Shown here: positions 1-9,093 of the stretch, in pieces
Layout: each line of letters begins with the position of its first letter
How positions within the stretch are numbered: position 1 is the stretch's first letter
NCBI GenBank assembly: GCA_963603285.1
Contig: CAVCMG010000001.1
Location: 62,001-126,000, forward strand
Length of the DNA: 64,000 nt
Direction of reading: 5' to 3'
From: UBA11957 sp963603285
Lineage (GTDB): Bacteria > Bacillota > Clostridia > Lachnospirales > Lachnospiraceae
Translations under genes and position numbers: made by a program
Notes under the pieces: generated by a model
Database searches by the model: none
Told to the model about the DNA's origin: nothing
What the model saw: only the letters and a program-made list of their open reading frames with translations

Positions 1-1
1 G

Positions 2-1084
2 GAAAGCTATTCCCTGTACCAGTCTTGGTGGCAGGAGAAGCCGCTGGCAAAGATCGAGCCAAACAGAAATCCCAACTGTCCGGACAACCAGATCCGTCTG
101 GTGGGCAACGGCGACCAGCTGATCCTGTACCGTGACGGTGAAAAAATTTATGAGACCAAAACACAGTATTATGCACCGGCAGAGCTTACGCTGGATGACA
201 AAACGGGCGTTTTTACACTGGAAACGCTGAAAAATGGCAAAGTAACAGCTACAGACCGCTGTGTACTGGAGGGAACACCGGCTAAAGCAGAGCTGATCCC
301 TGAAAATCCCGGAGTGCGATCCGGCTGTCAGGATGTAGCGGTATGTACACTGCGTATTCTCGATGAGCACGGACTGCTGCTGCCGGATGCGGCACTGGCT
401 TATGAAGTGCAGGAGGTAAAGGGTGGAAAGCTTATTCTGACCGGCAACGGCGATGTGCAGGATGCCTCGGACAGACATACGAAAAGGGGTATGACCTACC
501 GCGGACTGGCACAGCTTCTGGTCGAACCGCAGGAAGAAAACGTTGCGGTAAAGGTAAAGGTCAGCGGTCTGAAAGAGCCTGCCATTCTGGAATTTACAAG
601 CCCGGCAGGAACGGGATATGCTACCTGTGAAACGGTGGAGCGCCGGTATATCACCGACTGGGAGATGGCGGACTGGACGCCGGAAAAATCGGTGGTGGAA
701 AAGTCTGCGCTGGACAGCCTTGCCGGATATAAAAAGGTAGAAGTAGGTCACGGTACGCAGATGCACGATCTGTACAAGGACAGCGGATTCCTCACATACC
801 ATACGGTAACAGAGATCCCTGTGGCCACAGAGGCTGCCGCACCGCACCGGCTGTATTTTGAGCTTCTGGAGGGCAAGTCGGATGTACTGGTCTTTGTAAA
901 GGACGCCGACGGTCAGGTCTTAAAGGAGATCCGCGAGACAAAAGCCTACGAAGAGCCGGGTGAGCTGTCGGTGGAGATTCCTCTTTCCGAGGGTGCAAAG
1001 ACGGCGGAAATCTATGTGTGTCTGGAAGTATTTATGCCGTTTTGCGGTATCACCAAGCCAGTGCGCTGGTATGTGGAAAACTAA
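2..1084 (+). CDS. Glycoside hydrolase family 2 C-terminal part (5' truncated by window edge)
   Basis: The reading frame is open from base 2 with no start codon, so this is the last ~360 residues of a longer protein cut by the window edge. The start of the visible part (SYSLYQSWW, then KIEPNRNP) and the Ig-like beta-rich segments with 'GNGDVQDAS' resemble the C-terminal accessory domains of GH2 beta-galactosidase/beta-glucuronidase-like enzymes. No catalytic residues are in view. It ends 12 bases before the isomerase-like gene and probably belongs to the same operon, releasing a sugar used by the following genes. The family call rests on these domains only; substrate is unknown. Confidence 0.6.
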   Translation, partial: ESYSLYQSWWQEKPLAKIEPNRNPNCPDNQIRLVGNGDQLILYRDGEKIYETKTQYYAPAELTLDDKTGVFTLETLKNGKVTATDRCVLEGTPAKAELIPENPGVRSGCQDVAVCTLRILDEHGLLLPDAALAYEVQEVKGGKLILTGNGDVQDASDRHTKRGMTYRGLAQLLVEPQEENVAVKVKVSGLKEPAILEFTSPAGTGYATCETVERRYITDWEMADWTPEKSVVEKSALDSLAGYKKVEVGHGTQMHDLYKDSGFLTYHTVTEIPVATEAAAPHRLYFELLEGKSDVLVFVKDADGQVLKEIRETKAYEEPGELSVEIPLSEGAKTAEIYVCLEVFMPFCGITKPVRWYVEN

Positions 1085-1096
1085 AGGAGCAAAAGT

Positions 1097-2488
1097 ATGT
1101 ACGATTATAAAAAACTGGTCTTAGGCTATGCGCCGACGAGACGTTTTGATTTTCCGGATCCGAAGAATGCGTATGAAAACGGTCTGAAGATCCGCAAGAG
1201 AGTAGATGAGATCTTAGAGAAGCTGGGTGACGTTGAGCTGGTGGATATTTCCTTCTTAAATGACGAGGGACTTCTGTATCAGGCATGCGATTCCCTGAAG
1301 GTTGCGCAGTATTTCAAGGAAAAACAGGTGGATGCGATCTTCGTTCCCCATGCCAATTTCGGTAATGAGGAAGCTGTCGTAAAGCTCTGCCGGGAATTTC
1401 AGCTGCCGATCCTGATCTGGGGCCCGAGAGACGATGCACCGCCGGGAGGCTACTGCTACCGCCAGACCGATACCCAGTGCGGTCTGTTTGCGACAACGAT
1501 GGGACTGAACCGTCTGCATATTCCGTTTACCTATATTGAGAACTGCTGGCTGGACGATAAAAAGCTGGATGAAGGGCTGGAGCTGTTTGTGCGTACAGCC
1601 TGCGCTGTAAAGGCTGTACGGAATATGACGATCGGCCAGATCGGCCCGAGACCGCGCGATTTCCTGAGCGTTATGGTGGACGAGAGTAATCTTGCACAAA
1701 AATTAAATATTGATATTGTACCGATTGACGGAACGGAGATTGTGACCGAGCTGGAACGTGTCAGAAAAGAAGAAAAGGAGCAGGTACAGGCTCTGGTGGA
1801 GGAGACGAAAGCGGCCTTCTCCTGCTACACCATTTCTGAGAAAAATGCAGAGCTTACCGCGGCAGCGGAGCTTGCCATCCGCCATATGGCAGAAAAGCAT
1901 AACTGCACGATCATGGCCGGTGACTGCTGGTATATCATGCCGTTACTGTATAATGCCTATCCGTGCTTTGCCTTTGGCAATCTGACGGAAAAAGGACTGC
2001 CGGTGGTCTGTGAGACCGATATCTACGGCGCTGTGACCACAGCGATTCTGACAGCAGCGGCCAGAGGTGATTCTCCGACCTTTACCGCGGATATGACGAT
2101 CCGCCATCCGGAGAATGACAATGCCGAGCTGTTATGGCACTGCGGACCGTTCCCGAAATCGCTGGCAAAGCCGTCCTGCAATCCGGAGATCACAGATGAA
2201 TGTATGGGACGCTATGAGATCCAGGGCGGAGAACTGACAATCGCCAGATTTGGCGGCATCGACGGCAAATTCCAGCTGTTTTACGGCAATGGCCGCGGTG
2301 TGGACGGCCCGGAGACCGGTGGTAACTATATCTGGCTGGAGGTCGATGACTGGGCCAAATGGGAGCGCAAGCTGATGTACGGCCCGTATATCCACCATGC
2401 CTGCGGTATCCATGGGGATTATACCCGGGTACTGGAAGAGGTATGTCGATATGTGGCAATCACAGCAGACCCGGCAGATGCGAAATAA
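1097..2488 (+). CDS. L-fucose/L-arabinose isomerase family protein
   Basis: This 463-residue protein resembles the L-fucose/L-arabinose isomerase superfamily, which interconvert aldoses and ketoses in the cytoplasm using a divalent metal. It has an N-terminal Rossmann-like region (VDAIFVPHANFGNEEAV, ILIWGPRDD), a middle region with 'IGPRPRDFLSVMVDES', and a C-terminal His-containing region (YIHHACGIHGDY). It is shorter than canonical FucI (~590) and closer to AraA in length, so substrate cannot be assigned. The start ATG has AAAGGAG just upstream. It follows the GH2 gene by 12 bases and is separated from the kinase by a hairpin terminator. In this setting it probably isomerises the sugar released by the GH2 enzyme. 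Confidence 0.7.
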   Translation: MYDYKKLVLGYAPTRRFDFPDPKNAYENGLKIRKRVDEILEKLGDVELVDISFLNDEGLLYQACDSLKVAQYFKEKQVDAIFVPHANFGNEEAVVKLCREFQLPILIWGPRDDAPPGGYCYRQTDTQCGLFATTMGLNRLHIPFTYIENCWLDDKKLDEGLELFVRTACAVKAVRNMTIGQIGPRPRDFLSVMVDESNLAQKLNIDIVPIDGTEIVTELERVRKEEKEQVQALVEETKAAFSCYTISEKNAELTAAAELAIRHMAEKHNCTIMAGDCWYIMPLLYNAYPCFAFGNLTEKGLPVVCETDIYGAVTTAILTAAARGDSPTFTADMTIRHPENDNAELLWHCGPFPKSLAKPSCNPEITDECMGRYEIQGGELTIARFGGIDGKFQLFYGNGRGVDGPETGGNYIWLEVDDWAKWERKLMYGPYIHHACGIHGDYTRVLEEVCRYVAITADPADAK

Positions 2489-2538
2489 CAGCATACGGTG
2501 ATCCGTAAAACGGATACAGCTGTAAAAGACAAGGATAA

Positions 2539-2569
2539 GGCGGGACTGGGCGTAAAGTCCCGCCTTTTT
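2539..2569 (+). terminator. Intrinsic terminator or attenuating hairpin inside sugar operon
   Basis: GGCGGGACT and AGTCCCGCC form a 9-bp GC-rich stem with an 8-base loop, followed by TTTTT. It lies between the isomerase-like gene and the PfkB kinase, so it may lower expression of the downstream genes rather than end the operon. Confidence 0.75.
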
Positions 2570-2591
2570 CAAAAAGGAGAGAACATCAGAT

Positions 2592-3578
2592 ATGAAAATT
2601 ACAGGATTTGACTACCCCTGCATGGATATGAACATACTTTGCAGCCGGATTCCGGCGGAGGAGGAACTGACAGAGCTGACGGATGCGTCCCTGATGGGCG
2701 GCGGCAAGGTGCCAAACGCTGTGATCGCAGCGGCCAGACTAGGCGCAGACACCGTCTTTGTGGGAGCCGTGGGCTCTGACCGTTACGGCAGACTGTGCCG
2801 TCAGGATCTTGCCGATCATGGTACGGATGTCAGTCAGCTGAAGGTAAAGCCGGGGCATACGGCACTTTGTCTGAGTCTCGTGGATGAAAGCACGAGGGGC
2901 AAGCATTATATCGAGTCAAAGCCCACATTTGCACCGCTGACAGCGGAGGAGACCGCCGAAATCGCAGACTATCTGCGGCAGCACACTGAGCCGGGCGACT
3001 ATCTGCTGCTGTACCAGATGGATGAGAGCGCCGTGGCTTTTGCAAAGGCTGTGCGTGAAGCCGGAGGTCTTGTGGAGGTGGATGGCGATGAGTATGACGA
3101 GCGGACAAAGGCGGCCATGCCGCTGATTGATATTCTGATCCTGTCGGAATATTACTACCACTGCGCGTTCCCGGACAGCGACTGGCATAACGAAAAGGAG
3201 CTGGAAGAAAACCTGCAAAAACTCAGTGCAGATGGCCCGTCCGTCGTTGTGGTAACGCTGGGTTCCCATGGCTGTGCCGGCGTGGATCATGGCCGGTATT
3301 TCCGGACAAAGCCGTATACGGTTGAGGTAAAGGATACCACCGGCGCAGGTGATGTTTTCCACGGAGCCTTTGTCTATGGTCTGAGTGTGGGAAAAACAGG
3401 CGAAGAGGCCGCCGCCTTTGCCAGTGCGGTATCCGCAGTGAAGTGTACGGTGCTTGGTGGACGGACAGGGATTCCCGACCGGGCCTGCGTGGAACATTTT
3501 ATGGCGACAGGAGAGATCCTGCCCTGTGACTTTGACAAAAGAGAAGCCTATTACCAGAAGGGCGTATGGGAGGATTAA
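2592..3578 (+). CDS. PfkB-family carbohydrate kinase
   Basis: A 328-residue ribokinase/PfkB-type sugar kinase that would phosphorylate a free sugar or sugar derivative with ATP in the cytoplasm. Visible signatures are the N-terminal glycine pair 'MGGGKVPNAVIAAARLGAD', 'VGAVGSDRYG', and the C-terminal PfkB signature 'DTTGAGDVFHGAF' containing the anion hole and catalytic Asp. Length is usual for the family. The start ATG follows AAAAAGGAG. It sits 3 bases upstream of an SDR gene, so both are co-translated. With the isomerase-like protein before it, it probably traps the ketose as a phosphate; the exact sugar is not readable from sequence. Confidence 0.85.
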   Translation: MKITGFDYPCMDMNILCSRIPAEEELTELTDASLMGGGKVPNAVIAAARLGADTVFVGAVGSDRYGRLCRQDLADHGTDVSQLKVKPGHTALCLSLVDESTRGKHYIESKPTFAPLTAEETAEIADYLRQHTEPGDYLLLYQMDESAVAFAKAVREAGGLVEVDGDEYDERTKAAMPLIDILILSEYYYHCAFPDSDWHNEKELEENLQKLSADGPSVVVVTLGSHGCAGVDHGRYFRTKPYTVEVKDTTGAGDVFHGAFVYGLSVGKTGEEAAAFASAVSAVKCTVLGGRTGIPDRACVEHFMATGEILPCDFDKREAYYQKGVWED

Positions 3579-3581
3579 AAA

Positions 3582-4289
3582 ATGCGTATCGTAGGTATTA
3601 CAGGTGCAGACAGGGGCCTTGGCTTTTCCCTGTGTGAAAAATATCTGCAGCGGGGAGATACGGTGCTGGCCGGGCGCTTTATGCCGGACTGGAAAGAGCT
3701 GGACGGTCTGAAAGAGAAGTATCCTGACCGGCTGTATATCCTGCCGCTCGATGTGGGGCAGACGGCGTCTGTACAGCAGGCGGCTGCACTAGCCGGAGAG
3801 TATGTGGATCATATGGATATACTGATCAACTGTGCCGGGATTGACGGCCATATGCACAGCGTCCGGGAAGGACAGGACTACGACAATATCCTGCGGGTCA
3901 TCAACGTCAATGCTCTGGGAACGCTGCGGGTGACCGAAGCCTTTCTGCCTTTGCTGGATAAAGGGCAGGATAAAAAAATCTGCTGTGTTTCCTCGGAGGC
4001 CGGAAGCATCGGTACCTGCTGGCGGGACAACGAAGTGGAGTACTGTATGTCGAAGGCTGCGCTCAATATGGGAATGGCTGTCTTTTACAATGGCCTGAAA
4101 AAGGACGGGTACGATATCCGTCTCTATCATCCCGGCTGGATGAAAACCTATATGCTGGGCTATAAATCCGAGGATGCGGATCTGGAAGCCTCTGACGCCG
4201 CAGATCTGGCGGTAAAGAGCTTTGAAAAACTAAAAACCGGGGAAAAGCTGCAGCTGGACAGCTATGACGGTACAGTTATACCGTGGTAA
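3582..4289 (+). CDS. Short-chain dehydrogenase/reductase (SDR)
   Basis: A 235-residue classical SDR oxidoreductase using NAD(P)H. The cofactor motif TGADRGLG is at residues ~7-14, the structural motif NCAG near residue 86, Ser in 'CCVSSEAG', and the catalytic Tyr-Lys pair in 'YCMSKAALN'. It starts 3 bases after the kinase stop with GGGAGGA as ribosome site. It likely oxidises or reduces a sugar-derived alcohol or ketone in the pathway encoded around it. The substrate is unknown. Confidence 0.85.
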   Translation: MRIVGITGADRGLGFSLCEKYLQRGDTVLAGRFMPDWKELDGLKEKYPDRLYILPLDVGQTASVQQAAALAGEYVDHMDILINCAGIDGHMHSVREGQDYDNILRVINVNALGTLRVTEAFLPLLDKGQDKKICCVSSEAGSIGTCWRDNEVEYCMSKAALNMGMAVFYNGLKKDGYDIRLYHPGWMKTYMLGYKSEDADLEASDAADLAVKSFEKLKTGEKLQLDSYDGTVIPW

Positions 4290-4305
4290 GGGCATGGGAG
4301 GACAT

Positions 4306-4896
4306 ATGAGAATTTTACTGATCGGAGACGAGAAAAAAGCGCCGTATCATCCGCTGGGCGGCGTAGTGCAGGGGATATATCTGGCTTTGCAGGATATCTG
4401 TGAGCTGACGGTTACGACCGTCTATAAAAGCCTTCTGCCGGAGGAGCTGCGGCTGTATGATGCGGTGATCAGCTATATTGACACGTATCAGGAGCAGGAT
4501 GGCTTTGACACGGTGCTGGCAGACTATGTGCGAAAGGGTGGAAAGCTGCTGGCACTGCATAACGGTATTATTTCCCTGCCGGGGACGGCACTGGAGCAGG
4601 TGCTTGGCGGCAGCTTTACGGGACATCCGCAATACACACCGCTTGTCTATGAATGGGAGGGCAAGTCGCTTGGCCAGATGGCGGAGGAACCGTATATGGT
4701 GCAGCAGCTTGATGATAAAAATAAGGTTTTCCTGCAGTTTGTGTACGAAGGCGAGCGCTATCCCGCCGGATGGCTTCGAAGCACCGGTATCGGCCGGGCA
4801 GCGTATCTGGCACCCGGCCATGATGCCCGGACGGGCGAGAACCGGCTGTTTCAGGAGCTTTTGCGGCGCACGCTGTACAGGCTTTTGCAGGACTGA
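4306..4896 (+). CDS. ThuA-like / class I glutamine amidotransferase-fold protein
   Basis: A 196-residue protein starting MRILLIGDEKKAPYHP. The start ATG is chosen because GGGAGGA lies 4 bases before it; the frame is open further upstream, but without a comparable site. 'YDAVISYIDTY', 'YVRKGGKLLALHNG' and 'GGSFTGHPQYTP' match the ThuA (trehalose-utilisation) fold, a glutamine-amidotransferase-like domain without a proven activity in most members. ThuA proteins commonly occur in sugar catabolic operons beside oxidoreductases, as here (SDR before, MFS after). Role in this operon is inferred only. Confidence 0.65.
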   Translation: MRILLIGDEKKAPYHPLGGVVQGIYLALQDICELTVTTVYKSLLPEELRLYDAVISYIDTYQEQDGFDTVLADYVRKGGKLLALHNGIISLPGTALEQVLGGSFTGHPQYTPLVYEWEGKSLGQMAEEPYMVQQLDDKNKVFLQFVYEGERYPAGWLRSTGIGRAAYLAPGHDARTGENRLFQELLRRTLYRLLQD

Positions 4897-4908
4897 CAGG
4901 AGGCGGAT

Positions 4909-6096
4909 ATGAGAGAAAATGTACAAAAGGAAACAAAAGGCCGGTGGCTAGTGTGGTTTATGTTTGCCTTTATGTTTATCCTGGCGGTGACCTCCGCCGT
5001 GATCGGTGTGCTTGTGCCGGAAATGCGGGCGGATTACCAGCTGACCTACGACAGGATCGGCTATTTAAGCTCCATCCAGAATGTCGGCGGCTTTGTCACC
5101 GTACTTGTCGGCGGTATGATCGCCGACCGGTTTGACAAGCTGAAGCTGATCGGCGGCTGTGCCTTTGTGTATACACTGTGTCTGGTGTTTACGAGTGTAA
5201 TACCGCCGTATGCCCTGCTTCTTTTGCTGTTTTTTGTGATCGGCGCGATGTCCAATATGGAGAGCGTGCTGGTCAGCGCCTATATTTCCCAGGTATACAG
5301 GGAAAAGGCCTTTGCCTATCTGAACCTGAGCCATGGCTTTTTCGGTGCAGGCAGCTTACTCGGACCGACCTATGCGACGATCCTGTTCAGTCTGCATCTG
5401 AAATGGACGGTGCTGTATGTCACACTGGCGGTGACCTGCGGTGTACTGCTGGCGCTGTATCTGGTTTTGCAGTGGAAGATGGGACGAACGGATACTGTGG
5501 CAGCAAAAGAACAGACGCAGGAAAAAGGCTCCTACGGTGCATTAGTAAAGAATAAGGGTGCCGTATGCCTGTGTCTGGCCTGCTGTATCTACATGGGGCA
5601 GCAGACGGCCCTGAATACGTGGATCACCAGCTTTTGTCTGGAAAAGGTCACAGACAACGCCACTCTGGCGGGGCTTGTGACCAGTGGCTACTGGCTGGGC
5701 ATTACGCTGGGACGCTTTATCCAGTCGGCGCTGCCAAAGCAGATCGATGCCGTGAAAAGTACGCTGTGGGGCTGTATAGCCGGTGCTGCGCTTTTGTCTG
5801 TGGGATTTCTGTCCGGGCAGATCTGGATCGTTTTACTGACCGTATGCGCCAGTGGCATATGCTCCGGGGCAGCCTATCCCAATATGATCGGCGCGATGGG
5901 CCGTGCCGTACCGGAGATGACCGGTGTGGGCACATCGGCACTCTGTATCACCGGAACCTTTGGCGGGATCCTGTTTCCGTGGCTGACGGCCAGGGTGATC
6001 GGCGTATCGTATCTGGCCGGACTTTTCGTATGCCCGGTGGCCATGGTGCTGACAGCAGTGCTTCTTGGCGTGTTTATACATGGACTGGAAAAATAA
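4909..6096 (+). CDS. Major facilitator superfamily transporter
   Basis: A 395-residue, strongly hydrophobic protein with about 12 predicted membrane helices arranged as two halves. The A-loop-like motif 'GGMIADRFDKLKLIGG' between helices 2 and 3 is typical of MFS carriers. AGGAGG precedes the ATG by six bases, and the gene is the last of the first catabolic operon, ended by a clear terminator. It probably imports the sugar or glycoside handled by the upstream enzymes. A second, distinct MFS gene closes the next operon. Confidence 0.85.
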   Translation: MRENVQKETKGRWLVWFMFAFMFILAVTSAVIGVLVPEMRADYQLTYDRIGYLSSIQNVGGFVTVLVGGMIADRFDKLKLIGGCAFVYTLCLVFTSVIPPYALLLLLFFVIGAMSNMESVLVSAYISQVYREKAFAYLNLSHGFFGAGSLLGPTYATILFSLHLKWTVLYVTLAVTCGVLLALYLVLQWKMGRTDTVAAKEQTQEKGSYGALVKNKGAVCLCLACCIYMGQQTALNTWITSFCLEKVTDNATLAGLVTSGYWLGITLGRFIQSALPKQIDAVKSTLWGCIAGAALLSVGFLSGQIWIVLLTVCASGICSGAAYPNMIGAMGRAVPEMTGVGTSALCITGTFGGILFPWLTARVIGVSYLAGLFVCPVAMVLTAVLLGVFIHGLEK

Positions 6097-6119
6097 ATAA
6101 AAATGGCAGGAAAGCTTTA

Positions 6120-6164
6120 AGCTGCCGGGCACAGACGCTGTTGTCTGCTGTCCGGCAGCTTTTT
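6120..6164 (+). terminator. Intrinsic terminator of first catabolic operon
   Basis: AGCTGCCGG pairs with CCGGCAGCT around a 23-base loop and is followed directly by TTTT. It separates the MFS gene from the transketolase-led operon. Confidence 0.85.
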
Positions 6165-6294
6165 CGCCCTTTTTAAAAGAATGCAGAAAATTAAATGAAG
6201 TCATAGTTATTTGAAACGCCAAAACAGAGCAAAACCGCTATGCTAAAGACAAATAAACAACCGTTTTTTCATTTTACTATGAGAGGTGAAGACT

Positions 6295-7209
6295 ATGAGT
6301 TTAACAAAACAGGAACTAAAAGAGGTGCGGGCGCTGCAGGAGCAGGCGGCAGAGAACAGAAGAGCGCTGATCAAGCTGACCTACGTTTCCGGCTATTCCC
6401 ATCTGGGCGGGCCGCTTTCGGCCTGTGATTTTCTGACGGCACTCTATTTTCACTTTATCCACTGGGATAAGGATCATATGACAGATCCGGAAAGAGACCG
6501 TTTTATTCTGAGTAAAGGACACAATGCCGATATTCTGTACTGTATTTTCGCCAATATGGGACTGTATCCGATGGAGGATCTGTTAAAGGAGTACAAGCAG
6601 TATCTGGGCCGCTGGGGCGAGCATCCGAACCGCTTCCACAATCCGGGCTTTGAGATCTGCAGCGGTTCCCTCGGACACGGACTGCCGATCGCCTGTGGTA
6701 TGGCTATGGCGGGACGTATCGACAAGTCGAACCGCCGGGTATTCTGCCTGGTCGGCGACGGCGAGCTGCAGGAGGGCTCCAACTGGGAATCCATCATGGT
6801 AGCCGGTCATCAGGAATACGGCAATCTCGTGCTGGTGGTAGACCAGAACAAATGTCAGGGCTGCCGTCTGATCGAAGAGACGATCCGCAGCGACAATCTG
6901 GGAGAGCGGATCGCATCGTTTGGATGGGATGTACGGGAAGTTGCCGACGGCAACGATATGAAAGAGCTGTACGAGACACTGCGGGATCTGCCGGAATCCA
7001 TTCCAGGCCACAGAAAGCCGATCTGTCTTTTACTGCATACAAAGAAGGGCTGCGGCGTGCAGTATATGGAGGATGGTATGGCCAAATGGCATGCCGGCGG
7101 TATCGGCGATGACAAGATCGACGAGACCTATGCTTCTATCGACAACAAACTGAAAGCGCAGCTGGAAGAAACCGACCGTCTGATCGCAGCATGCAAGGAG
7201 GAGGAATAG
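6295..7209 (+). CDS. Transketolase, N-terminal (thiamine-binding) subunit, pathway-specific copy
   Basis: A 304-residue protein corresponding to the N-terminal, pyrophosphate-binding half of transketolase. It shows 'GYSHLGGPLSACDFLTALYF', 'RFILSKGHNADILY', 'SGSLGHGLPIACGMA' and the thiamine-Mg motif 'GDGELQEGSNWES'. The ATG at 6295 is preferred over the in-frame GTG at 6286 because AGAGGTGA lies at the right distance. The next gene (two bases on) encodes the C-terminal half, so the two form a split enzyme. A second split transketolase is at 18366-20134, so this copy is probably dedicated to the catabolic operon. Confidence 0.85.
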   Translation: MSLTKQELKEVRALQEQAAENRRALIKLTYVSGYSHLGGPLSACDFLTALYFHFIHWDKDHMTDPERDRFILSKGHNADILYCIFANMGLYPMEDLLKEYKQYLGRWGEHPNRFHNPGFEICSGSLGHGLPIACGMAMAGRIDKSNRRVFCLVGDGELQEGSNWESIMVAGHQEYGNLVLVVDQNKCQGCRLIEETIRSDNLGERIASFGWDVREVADGNDMKELYETLRDLPESIPGHRKPICLLLHTKKGCGVQYMEDGMAKWHAGGIGDDKIDETYASIDNKLKAQLEETDRLIAACKEEE

Positions 7210-7211
7210 TC

Positions 7212-8195
7212 ATGGGAAAAATCACATGGGAAATGAGTGCGGAAGAGGCTGTAGGCTCTGCCAGAGCAGCATTTATTAAGAAAATCTATGAGATGGCAAA
7301 GACCGATGACAGTATCTGTCTGGTCAACTGTGACTGCTCCCCGGAGGGCAGCGTACAGGCAAAATTCGGCGAAGACTTCGGCGACCGCTTTATCGATACC
7401 GGTATCATGGAACAGAACGCCTGCGGTATGGCAGCCGGACTGGCCCTTTCCGGAAAAACTGTTTTTGTCCAGGCTTTTGGACCGTTTATGAGTACAAGAG
7501 CCATCGAATTTGTCTATCTGGACGGTGCATACAATGACGCACCGGTAACGTATATCGGTACACACTGCGGTGTTACGGCAGCAGCAGGACCGACACATGC
7601 CGCCGTTCTGGATATCGCTTTCATGCGGAATATGCCGAATATGACCATCGTATCTCCGGCCGATGCAGGACAGATCGAGAAGGTTATGGAGGCAGCCGTA
7701 CATTATCCGCATCCGATGTATGTGCGCTGTGCCCGTGGTGAGGAGCCGCTGGTATATAAAGATAACGATTATGAATTTGAAATCGGCAAAGCGATCGTTG
7801 CCCGTGACGGTAAGGATATTACACTGATCGGCTGCGGCAACGGCGTACATCAGTGTGTCGTAGCGGCGGAGCTTCTGGAGAAGGAAGGCATCGATGCTAG
7901 AGTTATCGACATGCACACGATCGCACCGCTGGATAAGGATGTGATCTATGCGGCCATGCGTGAGACAAAGGGCATCGTTACCTGCGAGGACCACATGGTT
8001 ACCGGCGGTCTTGGTTCTGCTGTGGCAGAGGTCGTATCCGCCTGCGATGATTCGGCGCTGCGTATCCCGGTAAAGAGACTGGGACTGCCCACTTCCGAAT
8101 TTTTCATTCAGGGTGAAGCCGAGCAGGTTTACGCTTACTATGGTTACGATTATAACGGTATCTGCAAAACAGCCAAAGAGATACTGGGAAAATAA
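7212..8195 (+). CDS. Transketolase, C-terminal (pyrimidine-binding) subunit, pathway-specific copy
   Basis: A 327-residue partner of the preceding gene, carrying the pyrimidine-binding and C-terminal domains: 'FIDTGIMEQNACGMAAGLA', containing the conserved Glu that activates thiamine, 'THCGVTAAAGPTHAA', 'MTIVSPADAGQIEKV' and a C-terminal 'EDHMVTGGLGSAVAEV'. The ATG at 7212 has AGGAGGA upstream. It would move two-carbon ketol units between sugar phosphates; the presence of a dedicated copy next to an aldolase suggests an unusual ketose phosphate as donor. Confidence 0.85.
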   Translation: MGKITWEMSAEEAVGSARAAFIKKIYEMAKTDDSICLVNCDCSPEGSVQAKFGEDFGDRFIDTGIMEQNACGMAAGLALSGKTVFVQAFGPFMSTRAIEFVYLDGAYNDAPVTYIGTHCGVTAAAGPTHAAVLDIAFMRNMPNMTIVSPADAGQIEKVMEAAVHYPHPMYVRCARGEEPLVYKDNDYEFEIGKAIVARDGKDITLIGCGNGVHQCVVAAELLEKEGIDARVIDMHTIAPLDKDVIYAAMRETKGIVTCEDHMVTGGLGSAVAEVVSACDDSALRIPVKRLGLPTSEFFIQGEAEQVYAYYGYDYNGICKTAKEILGK

Positions 8196-8218
8196 AAAGA
8201 AGATAAGGAGAAGAAACA

Positions 8219-9070
8219 ATGGCACTGGTAGGATTAAAAGAGATCCTGAAAGGATCCATCGAAGGAGAATATGCGGTAGCTGCATTTGATGTCTGCGACC
8301 ATGTGTTTGGCGAAGCCATCATCGAAGCTGCAGAGGAGCTGAATACACCGGTCATCATGATGGTAGGTGAATATGGATTTGTTGATTTTGACGCTTTCTA
8401 TCCGTATCTGGTAGAGCGCTGCAGATCAGCAAAGGTGCCGGTGTGTCTGCACTTTGACCATGGCCCGAGCTATGAATCCTGTGCACTGGCGATCCGCCGC
8501 GGCTGCACATCGGTTATGTTTGACGGTTCCCAGCTGCCCTTCGCTGAGAACGTAGCGATCACAAAGAAGGTTGTGGAAATGGCCCACGCCTGCGGCGTTG
8601 ACGTCGAGGGTGAGATCGGCTGCATCGGCAGCAACGAGGATTCCATCGAGGGTCCGGGCAGCCACGTGATCTATACCGAGCCGTCAGATGCGGTAAAATT
8701 TGTCGAGGAGACAGGTATTGACGCGCTGGCTGTAGCCATCGGCACAGTACACGGCGTATATCTGAAAAAACCGCAGCTGGATTTTGAACGTCTGGCTACG
8801 ATCCGCGGCATGGTGGATATCCCGCTGGTTATGCACGGCGGTTCCGGTCTGACCGAGCAGAATTTTGCAGACGCTGTGACAAACGGTATGAATAAGATCA
8901 ACGCCTATACCAACGTATCCATCGTAGCAGGAAAAGCGCTCCGGAAGGTGATCGGCGATATGCCGGAGGAGACAACGCACGAGGAATACACAGATATTCT
9001 GGAAAAAGCGGCCAAAGAAGAAATCAAACGCTATATCAAGATGTTCAAAACGCCGTCACTGGACAAATAA
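8219..9070 (+). CDS. Class II (metal-dependent) ketose-bisphosphate aldolase family protein
   Basis: A 283-residue class II aldolase of the FbaA/GatY/KbaY family, cleaving a ketose (bis)phosphate to dihydroxyacetone phosphate plus an aldehyde. Metal and catalytic motifs are visible: 'CLHFDHGPSYESC', 'VEGEIG', 'AIGTVHGVY' and 'VMHGGSGLT'. AAGGAGAAG precedes the start. It is the third gene of the operon and pairs naturally with the upstream transketolase subunits. The sugar specificity (fructose, tagatose or other) cannot be read, and its context suggests something other than central glycolysis. Confidence 0.85.
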   Translation: MALVGLKEILKGSIEGEYAVAAFDVCDHVFGEAIIEAAEELNTPVIMMVGEYGFVDFDAFYPYLVERCRSAKVPVCLHFDHGPSYESCALAIRRGCTSVMFDGSQLPFAENVAITKKVVEMAHACGVDVEGEIGCIGSNEDSIEGPGSHVIYTEPSDAVKFVEETGIDALAVAIGTVHGVYLKKPQLDFERLATIRGMVDIPLVMHGGSGLTEQNFADAVTNGMNKINAYTNVSIVAGKALRKVIGDMPEETTHEEYTDILEKAAKEEIKRYIKMFKTPSLDK

Positions 9071-9093
9071 AGAAAAAAGAGAGGTAAAAAAAC

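Noticed and set aside
6205..6225. Catabolite-repression (cre) site upstream of the second catabolic operon
   Set aside because: TTTGAAACGCCAAAA is similar to the consensus but is off by one base in the central CG position, so I do not call it.
7128..8285. 385-codon open frame on the minus strand
   Set aside because: Antisense to the transketolase C-terminal subunit gene; composition is typical of an antisense shadow and there is no credible ribosome site.
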